Under the pieces are notes generated by a model that saw only the letters and a list, made by a program, of their open reading frames with translations, ran no database searches and was not told the origin of the DNA. From Saccharopolyspora rosea (lineage in GTDB: Bacteria; Actinomycetota; Actinomycetes; Mycobacteriales; Pseudonocardiaceae), in NCBI RefSeq assembly GCF_025643595.1, contig NZ_CP102826.1, positions 868,001-932,000 on the forward strand: a DNA stretch of 64,000 nt. Direction: 5' to 3'. Of this stretch, positions 33,944 to 41,877 are shown one piece after another; position 1 is the stretch's first letter; each line of letters opens with the position of its first letter. The translations under genes were made by a program, and so were the position numbers.

Positions 33944-34741
33944 GTGACGCAACCAAACGGAGATCTACATGGATACAGGGAGAAGGTTAAGGAGTATGAG
34001 CTAGCTTCAAACAGGTTAACTCGCCTCAGGGCTTCCCAGCGCGCCTACTGGGGGATGGTCATAGGAGGCGCCGTACTTGCATTACTTCTCGGGTATTCCG
34101 TCATCGTAGGACTTTGGCAACAAAAACCATTAATCACGCAGTATGTCGGCCTGCTTGTCGTCGTATTCTTGATGGCATTGGGAGGCTGGCTGGCCTGGCG
34201 GAATAGCCCCGACATCATCGAACAGAACACTACTGTCCGAAATCTCGCGCATGATAAACAAACGCTCGCGGCAAAACTCCCGCTGGATACGCCAGAGGGT
34301 CTTAGGATTTATCGAGAAAGCGCCCTTGATTGGATTGCGCATTACCGCAAGCGGGCGACGCGCAATCGGCGCATAAACAATGCTTTTCAGGGCATCATTA
34401 TCGTCGCTTCTGCCGTAGCTTCCACCACAACGGCGATCACTGGCGAATTCCCGCCTATGCGCTGGGTGGCGACGGCCCTGTCGGCCATTGTTACTATCTC
34501 TGCAGGCTTGACAGCATATTTTAAGTTCCGTGAACGCGGCCATGGCTTGCAGACAACTGCAGACGAAATTGAAAAGCATTACACGGCGGCACAATTTAAG
34601 CTTGACGACTTCCAGAACGATGCAGATGAGCGGCAGCGACTTGAGCGCTTTGCGCGCTACACCGAGCGTTTGAAGGAAGAGCAGCGAAAGCGAGAGCTCC
34701 AGCTAGAGCAATCACCCGAAAAAGCCCAGGACCGCAACTAA
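33944..34741 (+). CDS. DUF4231 / SLATT-like membrane protein, A/T-rich cargo
   Basis: 265 aa, GTG start after AGGGGGA. Two pairs of membrane helices: WGMVIGGAVLALLLGYSVIV with YVGLLVVVFLMALGGWLAW (about 36-85), and AFQGIIIVASAVASTTTAI with WVATALSAIVTISAGLTAYF (about 148-192). Flanking amphipathic helices (RLTRLRASQRAYW; HYRKRATRNRRINN) and a charged C-terminus fit DUF4231 of the SLATT superfamily, predicted pore-forming effectors in conflict systems. Base composition is much lower in GC than the surroundings (25 of 60 bases G/C at 34081-34140), a sign of transfer. Function inferred only. Confidence 0.72.
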   Translation: MTQPNGDLHGYREKVKEYELASNRLTRLRASQRAYWGMVIGGAVLALLLGYSVIVGLWQQKPLITQYVGLLVVVFLMALGGWLAWRNSPDIIEQNTTVRNLAHDKQTLAAKLPLDTPEGLRIYRESALDWIAHYRKRATRNRRINNAFQGIIIVASAVASTTTAITGEFPPMRWVATALSAIVTISAGLTAYFKFRERGHGLQTTADEIEKHYTAAQFKLDDFQNDADERQRLERFARYTERLKEEQRKRELQLEQSPEKAQDRN

Positions 34742-35150
34742 GGCTTCGGCGCATCGTTGCCGAATTGCCCTCTACTGGATCAAGGCGCCGCCTGCGGCGG
34801 CGCACGGCCGGGGCGTTGGCTCGGCGCTTGCGCGTGCGGCCTGGCGGCCGTTCGCGCGCCGGCCACGCCCGGCCGTCGCACTGAGGGCGCCCCGCCATTC
34901 GAGCGAGCCAGCAGCCCCAGGACTTCCAGCGGCAAGCGTCGGGACGAGCGCCGAGGCTGCCGGGCTTGGTGCCGCTGGTCCTGGCGCTCGCTGCCGCGCC
35001 GCTTCCGGTCCTCGCTTCGCTCCGGTCCGGGTCGGCTTGCCAACAGACTGCGTGGTCGCCAGAGCACGGCCGGGCTTGGCGGGGCCGGTCGGCCGCGCCG
35101 CTCCGGTGACGTACGAGGGACCTGTTGGGGACGGCGAGGGCGGGGTGCCT
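34742..35150. other. Region without a supported gene, GC-rich
   Basis: Between the DUF4231 gene and the att region. Open frames here have the GC-skewed look of chance frames on both strands. There are many short inverted repeats (for example GCCGCCTGCGGCGGC near 34788). I see no RNA gene. Confidence 0.5.
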
Positions 35151-35183
35151 GACGACAGTTTTGACGACAACGGCGACGACAGT
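35151..35183. repeat. Arm-type direct repeats near attR
   Basis: Three direct copies of (T)GACGACA (from 35151). The first 24 bases are identical to 28686-28709 near attL. After excision these would lie on the other side of the core, as arm sites do. Confidence 0.6.
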
Positions 35184-35255
35184 GGGCACCCGGCAGCACC
35201 GTTCGACCGCGCTGACCAGCTGCAGCTAAGCAGTGCAGATCCCGCCTGCCCGTAC

Positions 35256-35300
35256 CTGGCAGTCAAGGGGTCACGGGTTCGAATCCCGTCAGCTCCACCA
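35256..35300 (+). repeat. attR: copy of tRNA-Ala 3' half
   Basis: Identical over 45 bases to 28601-28645, including the CCA. The 5' half of the tRNA is absent. The serine recombinase gene's stop codon (35263-35265) lies inside this repeat. Confidence 0.92.
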
Positions 35301-36924
35301 AATTGGTCATTGCACGAACACCTTCCTGCGAGGCTCTGGCTGGCGTGTTGTCGCTGGTCAGGGCCTTGTTTGTGTCTGCTGCTGCCTCGGCTGTGTCGTC
35401 GTCGGTGTGGGGTTGGGGGATGCGGAAGACGGGGACGATGGTGCTGGGGCTGGTGATCTTGATTCCGGCGATCAGAGTTTCGATCAACGCTTTGCGGGTC
35501 TGGTCGGTGCCGGAGTCGATGACGTGGGTGATGTGCTCGGCGACTTCGGCGAGCGTGGCGGTGTCGGGCACGGCCGGTTCGGCGTCGAGCGCGGCGGCCA
35601 GTTCGTCGCGGCGGGCGTGCAGTTGCTTGCTGGTGGCGCGTAGCTCGGCGAGGCGTTGGCCGACCAGCTCATCGTCCAGCGTGCCTTTCTCGAAGGCTGT
35701 GAGGTAGCGGTCGATCTTGCCGTTGGTCTCGGCGATCTTGGCTTCCACACTCGCCAACTCGGCTTGCTGGGTGTGCTGTCCCGCGTGGTGTTGCCGCTGG
35801 GCTTCGGCCACCGCGTCGGCGATGAGCGCGTGGTGGTCGCGGTAGAACCGGGCGAGCGCATCCAGCACGGCCGCCTCGACGGCGTCGGCGTTGAGCCGGT
35901 GGCCGTCGCATTTGGTGGTGTCGTAGCGGGAGCGGGTGAAGCAGGTGTAGTAGCGGTAGGTCTTGTTCTTGCCGGTGGCGCGGGTGCCGATCATGGCTTT
36001 GCCGCAGGTGGGGCAGCGCATGAGTCCGGTGAGCTGGTAGTCGGAGCCGTTGGCGCGGCGGTGGGCGTGGTCCTCGCCGCGCTCGGCGAGCAGCCGTTGT
36101 GCTTCCGCGAACGTCTCGGAGTCGATCAGGGGTGGGTGGCAGTCGTTCACGGTGATCTCCCGGAAGGACAGTTCGCCGATATAGACCTTGTTCGAGAGGA
36201 CTCGAAGGACTTGGTAGGCGGACCAGGTGCCGCCGGTGGTGGTGCGGTGCCCTCGGTCGTTGAGCACGCGAGCGACGACCTTGGAGCCGAGCCGGTCGTG
36301 GGTGTAGAGGCGGAAGATCAACCGCACGATCGCCGCTTCGGCCTCGTGCGGGGCGAGCCGGTGGGTGTCGGGGTTGACGGTGTAGCCGAACGGACGGCGA
36401 CCGCCCTTCCAGAGCCCCTTGGCGGCTTTGCGTTCCATGCCGCCTATGACGCGGTCGATGATGGTGTCGCGTTCGAACTGGGCGAACATGCCCAGCATCT
36501 GCACCAGCATCCGGCCCATCGGCGTGGACGTGTCGAACGGCTCGGTGGCGGAGCGGAAGACGACGCCGCATTGGTCCAGTTCGTCGAGCAGGGTCACCAT
36601 GTCCCGCAGGTTCCGGGAGAACCGGTCCACCCGGTAGACCAGCAGCACATCGATCAATCCCGCGCGGGCAGCGTTCAGTGCTCGTTGCAGGTCGTCGCGG
36701 TCGGTGGTGGCACCCGAGGCGTCATCGGAGAACCGCAACGCCACTTCCCAGCCTGGTTGGGACTCCACATAGGACTTCAAGCGCTCGTCTTGGGCTTCGA
36801 TGGAGTAGGGCTGGTGCTCATCGTCGGTGGAGCGCCGCATGTAGACCCCGACGCGCACGGTGTCGAGATCATCGAGCCGTGGCGGGGTGTTGGGGGTGCG
36901 TCGGGCGGTTTTCGCTCGCGCCAT
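35263..36924 (-). CDS. Large serine recombinase (site-specific integrase)
   Basis: 553 aa. Catalytic domain at the N-terminus: VRVGVYMRRSTDDEHQ with the nucleophile Ser near residue 32, YRVDRFSRNLRDMV and the arm GMFAQFERDTIIDRV. The recombinase domain follows (PFGYTVNPDTHRL...), then a zinc ribbon (CPTCGKAM ... CF ... KC) near residue 305-345 and a long coiled coil (about 385-450). The last residues (VELTGFEPVTP) are encoded by the tRNA-Ala repeat, so its original C-terminus may differ. It probably integrated element 2 at the same tRNA. Intact. Confidence 0.9.
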   Translation of the reverse strand: MARAKTARRTPNTPPRLDDLDTVRVGVYMRRSTDDEHQPYSIEAQDERLKSYVESQPGWEVALRFSDDASGATTDRDDLQRALNAARAGLIDVLLVYRVDRFSRNLRDMVTLLDELDQCGVVFRSATEPFDTSTPMGRMLVQMLGMFAQFERDTIIDRVIGGMERKAAKGLWKGGRRPFGYTVNPDTHRLAPHEAEAAIVRLIFRLYTHDRLGSKVVARVLNDRGHRTTTGGTWSAYQVLRVLSNKVYIGELSFREITVNDCHPPLIDSETFAEAQRLLAERGEDHAHRRANGSDYQLTGLMRCPTCGKAMIGTRATGKNKTYRYYTCFTRSRYDTTKCDGHRLNADAVEAAVLDALARFYRDHHALIADAVAEAQRQHHAGQHTQQAELASVEAKIAETNGKIDRYLTAFEKGTLDDELVGQRLAELRATSKQLHARRDELAAALDAEPAVPDTATLAEVAEHITHVIDSGTDQTRKALIETLIAGIKITSPSTIVPVFRIPQPHTDDDTAEAAADTNKALTSDNTPARASQEGVRAMTNLVELTGFEPVTP

Positions 36925-37123
36925 TGAGAAAACTCCTTGCGAACTGTCGTGGTGCGGGTCGATCCCGGACCTCTTGTTGGTCCGGGATCGACCCCGAACA
37001 AGGCACCCGTGTTGGCGAACAAGAGCTGACTAAGAACTGACTAACGTCGCAGGTCACAGCCGGTGTGCCGCATGGTTCTAGTGTCTCATGTCTTTTCCTT
37101 GGAGTGAAGGGAAAATCGGTGTC

Positions 37124-37363
37124 TCATGCGGCGTTTTCCTCGGTGTAGGGCGGGTTTTTGTCTCCGTCTTTCCACTGGTTGATCAGGGCTGCTAGGGCGG
37201 TGACCGCGAGCCGGTATTCGTCGGCGGTCATGGGCTCGGTCTCGATCCGTTCGACCGTAACGCCGGCGGGGCGTGTGCTGCGGCGAAGCGGCACGACGTT
37301 GCCGGGGGCGTCACCAGCGCTGTCGGTGTGTTCGTGGCGGTTTTCGGGCGTGTGGGGGCACAT
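37124..37363 (-). CDS. Hypothetical protein (79 aa) in element 2
   Basis: ATG 37363 gives MCPHTPENRHEHTDSAGDAP, then a segment with alpha-helical character ending WKDGDKNPPYTEENAA. The phrase EPMTADEYRLAVTALAALIN is conserved-looking and often seen in short proteins next to integrases of Pseudonocardiales elements. Function unknown. Upstream, 37364-37845 contains only the GTCTCG repeat cluster and one doubtful minus-strand frame (37434-37646). Confidence 0.55.
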   Translation of the reverse strand: MCPHTPENRHEHTDSAGDAPGNVVPLRRSTRPAGVTVERIETEPMTADEYRLAVTALAALINQWKDGDKNPPYTEENAA

Positions 37364-37666
37364 GGCGCACCTCCGGGTGCCCGCGAGCCCGCATCGTGGG
37401 CGGGAGGTCGCGGGCGCTGGTCGGCAGCAGGGGTCAACCGTCGACGCAGCGGGCACACACCAGCCGGATCACCCGAACCCCCTTGCCATGCAAGGCTTTC
37501 CGGGGGTGCGGGCACGCGCCATGACGCGCGCTGTGGTAGCTGGCGGTGCCAGGCTGGAACACGGCCGGTGGGCTTCGACTCCCCGACTGCACGTCGGGCA
37601 CCCGTCGGGGCCAGCGGTTCACCGGCCGACTGGACCGCACAGGCATCCCCGTACCGAGATCACCGG

Positions 37667-37758
37667 CGAGACCGAGGCGAGACGGGGTGTCTCGGCGGTC
37701 TCGTTGTCTCGATCAAGTCTCGATCATGGTCTCGGTGCCGGTCTCGTCGGAACGAGAC
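37667..37758. repeat. Cluster of nine GTCTCG/CGAGAC hexamers
   Basis: Six GTCTCG (37689, 37698, 37706, 37717, 37729, 37741) and three CGAGAC (37667, 37678, 37753) fall within 92 bases that contain no gene. The spacing is irregular (about 8-12). A similar cluster sits inside the DUF2637 gene at 49817-49907. Confidence 0.75.
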
Positions 37759-37845
37759 CCACGGGGGATGGTCGACGCGAACGGTCCAGCTTTCGAGTAG
37801 TGGCACTAGGTACTGCGGAACTCGGGCTCGTCGTCGAGGATCAGT

Positions 37846-38823
37846 TCATCGCTTACCTCCTCCCGGCGGCGGGGCGCTGGCGGGAGGAGTGGTGGCCTCG
37901 GCGGCGTGGGCCAGCTCGCGCAGGGTCAGGCGGCCGGGCGCGCGGCGGCCCAGTGCGCCCAGGGGTAGCCAGACACGCCCGTGCACGCCGCCGGGCGTCA
38001 TCGCGGCGTACTGGTCGCAGCCCAGCGCCACGGGCATGGCGGTGCCGGTGCCGAGGTGCTGGGTGATCGCCCGGCGCATGATCTGCTCACGGCGCAGCGT
38101 GGGCGACCACACCAGCGTCACCGTCGAATCGGGGAACCCGGCGCGGCGGGTGAACGGCCAGGCCGGGTCGGGCAGGCTGGTCAGCCGTTCGCGGATCTGC
38201 TGCGCGCCTACGCGCGGCGGGTCATCCAGCAGCAGCACGAACCGCAGCTCGGTGCCCTCGGGCCAGCGCCAGCGGCCGTAGCCGTCGGTGGTGGCCTGCC
38301 ACGCCTTGCTCACCCGCCATGCGGAGCGCCACGCGGCCAACTCCCCGCCTGCGCCGTGTTCGTTCGGTGTGGAGGCAATCAGGCCGCAAAACCAGGTGTG
38401 CTGGGCGTCCAGCTCGCGGTAGCGCCAGCCGTGGAACAGTTTTTCCCATCGTGCGGCGATTTTCGCCGGACGCATGGCAGCCACGCCGCGCTCGGCGGCG
38501 ACGATGCGCGCGCCGATCGGGCCGAGCATCCAATGCCACTCACACGAACCACCGCCCACGCGAAACGGACGGGCACGCTCCAGCACAGCATGTTGGTGCA
38601 GCACCAGGAGTCGATGCGACGCGGTGGACAGCGAGGAAAACCCAGCCAGCAACGCAAGACGGGATGTGGTGAACGTGAAATGCTCATCCAACAACCGCAG
38701 AATCCGACGATCCCGCTGCGTCAACCGAGCATCCACAGCAGACACCGCCGCCGCTGTGAACCTCCCCCCGCGTACGCCCCTCGGCGATGAGAGAGATTTC
38801 TCTATCGAGTCTGGCACGCTCAC
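37846..38823 (-). CDS. Replication-relaxation family protein
   Basis: About 325 aa from GTG 38823, preceded by a G-rich stretch; the frame extends further up to 38943 through repeats. The winged-helix part LTQRDRRILRLLDEHFTFTT, SRLALLAGFSSLSTASHRLL matches the replication-relaxation family (PF13814), found on actinobacterial plasmids and integrative elements. The C-terminal half (WRYRELDAQHTWFCGLIAS...) fits too. It is assumed to act in element replication or DNA processing; the exact activity is not established. Four 12-bp direct repeats lie just upstream. Confidence 0.75.
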   Translation of the reverse strand: MSVPDSIEKSLSSPRGVRGGRFTAAAVSAVDARLTQRDRRILRLLDEHFTFTTSRLALLAGFSSLSTASHRLLVLHQHAVLERARPFRVGGGSCEWHWMLGPIGARIVAAERGVAAMRPAKIAARWEKLFHGWRYRELDAQHTWFCGLIASTPNEHGAGGELAAWRSAWRVSKAWQATTDGYGRWRWPEGTELRFVLLLDDPPRVGAQQIRERLTSLPDPAWPFTRRAGFPDSTVTLVWSPTLRREQIMRRAITQHLGTGTAMPVALGCDQYAAMTPGGVHGRVWLPLGALGRRAPGRLTLRELAHAAEATTPPASAPPPGGGKR

Positions 38824-38880
38824 ACCCCCACCAGAGGCCGCGTGACCTGCGACAAGACCACCACACGGGGCAGCGACTCT

Positions 38881-38928
38881 GACGGGAAGATGGACAGGAA
38901 TATGGACGGGAAGATGGACGGGCGCATG
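38881..38928. repeat. Four 12-bp direct repeats (iteron-like)
   Basis: GACGGGAAGATG, GACAGGAATATG, GACGGGAAGATG and GACGGGCGCATG in uninterrupted tandem, about 60 bases upstream of the replication-relaxation start. The layout resembles iterons of a replication origin; in the extended frame they would encode a PVHL/PVHI repeat. Confidence 0.65.
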
Positions 38929-38943
38929 AGTGGGAACCCCCAC

Positions 38944-39570
38944 TCACCGCGCTGTCTCGCCCCGCGCCGCGTCCGGCGCAGCCTGCGCGCCGCGCCCGTT
39001 CGACTGGCTCGGGCGCCGTCGTGCCTGCCCTCGGCCATGCTCACCACCCCGCCTCGTTCGGACCGGTAGTCGCCCCTGAAGTCCGGAAAACAAGGCGGTA
39101 TTGGCCCCCGACAGACGAAAATGTGGCCAAGCTCACATCGCCGCACGGGTGGGCTGTCCGTCCGCTGCTGCGTAGCGAGCGTGAACAACACCCCTCCTCA
39201 GTGTGCCAAGAAACCAATCACTACAGGAGAGGGTCAACGAGGGCCGATTTTGGACACCGACGCCCGCACGTTCACTCGAACAGAGCAGCGAGCCGAGGTT
39301 TGTTAGGCTTGCCAGTGCTGGTCGATCTGCGGATACGGCTGGAAGTAAGCCCGGTGCGCCCGCGTCGTCGTGGGACTCCGGGCATCGCGCTGTCCGCGCC
39401 GCTTCAGCCCTCGGGCCGGGAGGTAGTTGTTCCCAGGAAGTTGGAGCACGGGCGTTCCGTCCTTGCAGCGGCATGACCAGGGCCGTTGTTCCGCCGCTGG
39501 CGGCAACTCGGCAGGCAACTCATAAGTTGACCACCCAGTTGCCCACTGAGTTGACCACCGAATCGCTTGA
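38944..39570. other. Region without a confident gene
   Basis: Open frames exist on both strands, for example a minus frame 39303-39716 with WSCRCKDGTPVLQLPGNNYL, but none has a recognised family or clear start. AGTTGACCACC is directly repeated (39524 and 39549) near an inverted CAACT. This may be a control region at the end of the operon. Confidence 0.4.
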
Positions 39571-40452
39571 TCAACAACTGGCTGTCTCGGCGGGTGTTCC
39601 CAAGCGGCGGGCGAGCCTTCGGACGAGGTGCGGCGGGGTGTGGTGATGGTCGATTTGCCTGCGAAGCCGTCTCGGGGTGAGTGCGATGCGATGGTGGGAT
39701 GCTTCCCGGTGGGCATATGGAGAGTCGCGCTGATCCAGGATCAGGCGGGCGTGCGTGTGGAGCGACTTGGCAAGTACGCGCACGAGGTCTCCGCGCTTGT
39801 CGCTTCTTCCTGGCAATCTTGCTGGGAAAGGCGGAACCATCAACCGAAACACACGTCGGTCCGGTGAGGTTGCTTGGGAGCCAATGGTGAGCGCCAACTG
39901 CTCCGCCGCTTGATCGTATGTCCAGACGACACCGGGTTTCGCGCTGGCTTCATTCGGCGTCTCGGCCAGCGATGGGAGAAGGAACGCGGCTCCAGGTGCG
40001 CCGGAGGCGGCATAGCGGGCGAGCTGGCGGCGTTTCGCTAGACCGTAGGGGGTTTGGTAGAGCCAAGGTGCCAGTACAGCGGTCGTGCTGGCTGCGATCA
40101 GCGAACACGATAAGTCCGCGGCGGCCAGTCGGTCGCGTAAGCGCAGGACATAGCCGGTGATGGCGGTGATGGAGTCTCGCATGGCGGCCACGGTGGCACG
40201 GCTGAGAAGAAGATCAACAACGATGACACGCTGGTGGACTCCGGCGATGCCGACCAGCGCGCCGAGGCTTCGGGGCCATTCGTCGGGGTTGGTGACATCG
40301 ACCTGCATCCAGTGCATTCCAGATGGCCAGGTGGCGGGCTTGTTCTGGCGTGCGATGCCGAGCACGGAGATCGGCTTGACGGTCAGGCGGGGCAGGAGTC
40401 GCGTTCCGAGGCGGCCACCCGCGCCGAACACGATCACGAGGGTCTCGGTCAT
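39571..40452 (-). CDS. NAD(P)-binding Rossmann-fold protein (NmrA/epimerase-like)
   Basis: 293 aa from ATG 40452, which overlaps the stop of the TrpRS-like gene by one base (ATGATGA). The dinucleotide motif is VIVFGAGGRLGTRLLPRL at the N-terminus. Later features are VIVVDLLLSRATV, a helix with YGLAKRRQLARYA (Tyr-x3-Lys-like placement, possible SDR active site) and FRLMVPPFPARLPG. Last gene of the five-gene minus-strand operon. It may reduce, oxidise or epimerise a pathway intermediate; substrate unknown. Confidence 0.65.
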   Translation of the reverse strand: MTETLVIVFGAGGRLGTRLLPRLTVKPISVLGIARQNKPATWPSGMHWMQVDVTNPDEWPRSLGALVGIAGVHQRVIVVDLLLSRATVAAMRDSITAITGYVLRLRDRLAAADLSCSLIAASTTAVLAPWLYQTPYGLAKRRQLARYAASGAPGAAFLLPSLAETPNEASAKPGVVWTYDQAAEQLALTIGSQATSPDRRVFRLMVPPFPARLPGRSDKRGDLVRVLAKSLHTHARLILDQRDSPYAHREASHHRIALTPRRLRRQIDHHHTPPHLVRRLARRLGTPAETASC

Positions 40453-41444
40453 CATGCTGCGCTGTTGTGCCATTGGTCGGCGTATTCGATGAAGGTGTCG
40501 AGGTAGCGACGTTTGACCTGGTGCCACGGATTCGGCTCAGTGTCACGGTGTTGATAGGCGTCTCGGGCCGAATCGAGGTCCGTTTCGCTCCACCCGCTGG
40601 CGAGTTCGATTGCGGCGAGCAGGGGCGGCTGGCTGTCGGGATCGTCGGTCAGGATGCGCTCGGCCAGCGTGTCATTCGGCATACCGAGGTGTATGGCGGA
40701 TTCCGGGATGCTTTTGGACATCTTGGGGTAGCCAGCAAGCCCTTCCAGGACTCGAAAGTACAGCGCGCCGATCGTGGCTTCCCAGCCGAGACTGAGATCA
40801 CCAGCAGCTCCTTGCCGCTCCAGGACCAAGCGGGCAAGTTCAGTGAAGTACGCCTCCTCCAACCCGGAGACCATCAAGGCGTGGCCTGTGCCGTTTTCGG
40901 CTGGTTCCAGCACGTCGGCCACGGTGTACAAGGAATCCACGGTGATGCCAACTTCGCTGCCGAGCAGACCGTGCGACTCATACAGTTCAAGCAGGCTTTC
41001 GCTGTTGTCGAGGAAGTCTTGTCGCGTCAGGTAGCGAGCGATCTTGCCAGCACGCGCGAGGTTGGCGAAGTCCAAGTGCGAGCGCAGGTTTGTGCGCGTC
41101 TGGTCCAGTCCGATGCGGCGGAGAAAGCTCAACATCTGATCGCGTACCGCTTCTAGTTGGGACCACGGCACATTACGGGAGTTCCACGCGCCCAGTTCGG
41201 AGACGATGACCGTCATCGGGGCGTCAAGTCGGCGTTGCAGCTCGATCACGCCGAGCATCACCGACAGCGTGCCCGCCGTGGGTGCGTTGGTCGGACCGAA
41301 GCCGGTGATGATGTGGAGATCACTGGCCGTAGCAGGGGCAAGCACGGACTCAGCCCCATTGGCGTGGGAGAACCGCCGCATGAGCGGTCCCAGACGATCG
41401 CGGATCATGGCAGGGGCCGCGTCTGCGGTCAGCTCGCGGTACAT
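40452..41444 (-). CDS. Tryptophanyl-tRNA synthetase-like protein with altered HIGH motif
   Basis: 330 aa from ATG 41444. Class Ic aminoacyl-tRNA synthetase features: GFGPTNAPTAGTLSVMLGVI occupies the place of PTGxxHLGN, with the first catalytic His replaced by Thr; KMSKS is intact in YPKMSKSIPESAIHLG near residue 245. The length fits TrpRS/TyrRS. A housekeeping-type TrpRS lies two genes upstream in the same operon. This copy may activate an amino acid without tRNA, carry resistance, or be regulatory. Starts 15 bases inside the end of the trpD-like gene. Confidence 0.72.
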   Translation of the reverse strand: MYRELTADAAPAMIRDRLGPLMRRFSHANGAESVLAPATASDLHIITGFGPTNAPTAGTLSVMLGVIELQRRLDAPMTVIVSELGAWNSRNVPWSQLEAVRDQMLSFLRRIGLDQTRTNLRSHLDFANLARAGKIARYLTRQDFLDNSESLLELYESHGLLGSEVGITVDSLYTVADVLEPAENGTGHALMVSGLEEAYFTELARLVLERQGAAGDLSLGWEATIGALYFRVLEGLAGYPKMSKSIPESAIHLGMPNDTLAERILTDDPDSQPPLLAAIELASGWSETDLDSARDAYQHRDTEPNPWHQVKRRYLDTFIEYADQWHNSAA

Positions 41445-41877
41445 GAGCGTGCGGTGTCCTTCCGGGATTGCAGGCGTGCCAGGAGACGTTGCGCTCGACC
41501 ACTGCGGCGGGCTTCCCGCACTCGGGCCAGCGCGTCCGTGAGGGTGAGTTGGCCGTCGTGCGCGGCGGTCAGGACGAGGGCGGCGTTGTGTTCGGCAAGG
41601 CCGACGCGGGCGGGGTGCCCGTTGGGGCTGAGCGCGTCGACGACGGCGTGCGCGTTGGCGGTGTGGTGCGCGCGGTGGGCGACCGCTCGTTTCCATCTTT
41701 CGTCAGGTGGAGGCTGGACGCGGCGTGACTCCTCGACCCGCCCGCCGTGCACCGTAGCCATGTACGTCGTTCCGGCAGTGCCCGACTCGTCCATGATCTC
41801 GTCCGTGTTGATCTCGGTGGCTACCGCGAACCCAGTGGTCAACGCGGGACGTATGGCGTGCAGCGTGGTTGCTGCTA

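Larger units (their letters stand above)
28646..35300 (+). mobile_element. Integrative element 1 remnant at tRNA-Ala (AICE-like, 6.7 kb)
   Basis: Bounded by the 45-bp tRNA-Ala repeats. It contains a broken tyrosine integrase, a truncated GntR regulator, three small overlapping genes, an XRE-DUF5919 gene, a Nudix gene, a coupled XRE/flavoprotein/HD operon and a DUF4231 gene. The Nudix/regulator pairing resembles actinomycete integrative conjugative elements of the pSAM2 kind. No replication, excision or TraB-like gene is present, so it looks immobile. Confidence 0.8.

Noticed and set aside
34757..35152. Protein gene after DUF4231
   Set aside because: Composition is typical of chance frames in GC-rich DNA; no start site or family.
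37667..37758. GTCTCG cluster as a CRISPR array
   Set aside because: Units are six bases with irregular 8-12-base spacing; no long repeats, unique spacers or cas genes.
38881..38928. 12-bp repeats as a CRISPR or VNTR of no interest
   Set aside because: Too short for CRISPR; position before a replication-linked gene makes iterons the better reading.
39303..39716. Minus-strand gene in the gap after the NAD-binding protein
   Set aside because: Some segments look protein-like, but there is no ribosome-binding site, family or coupling; left as unannotated.
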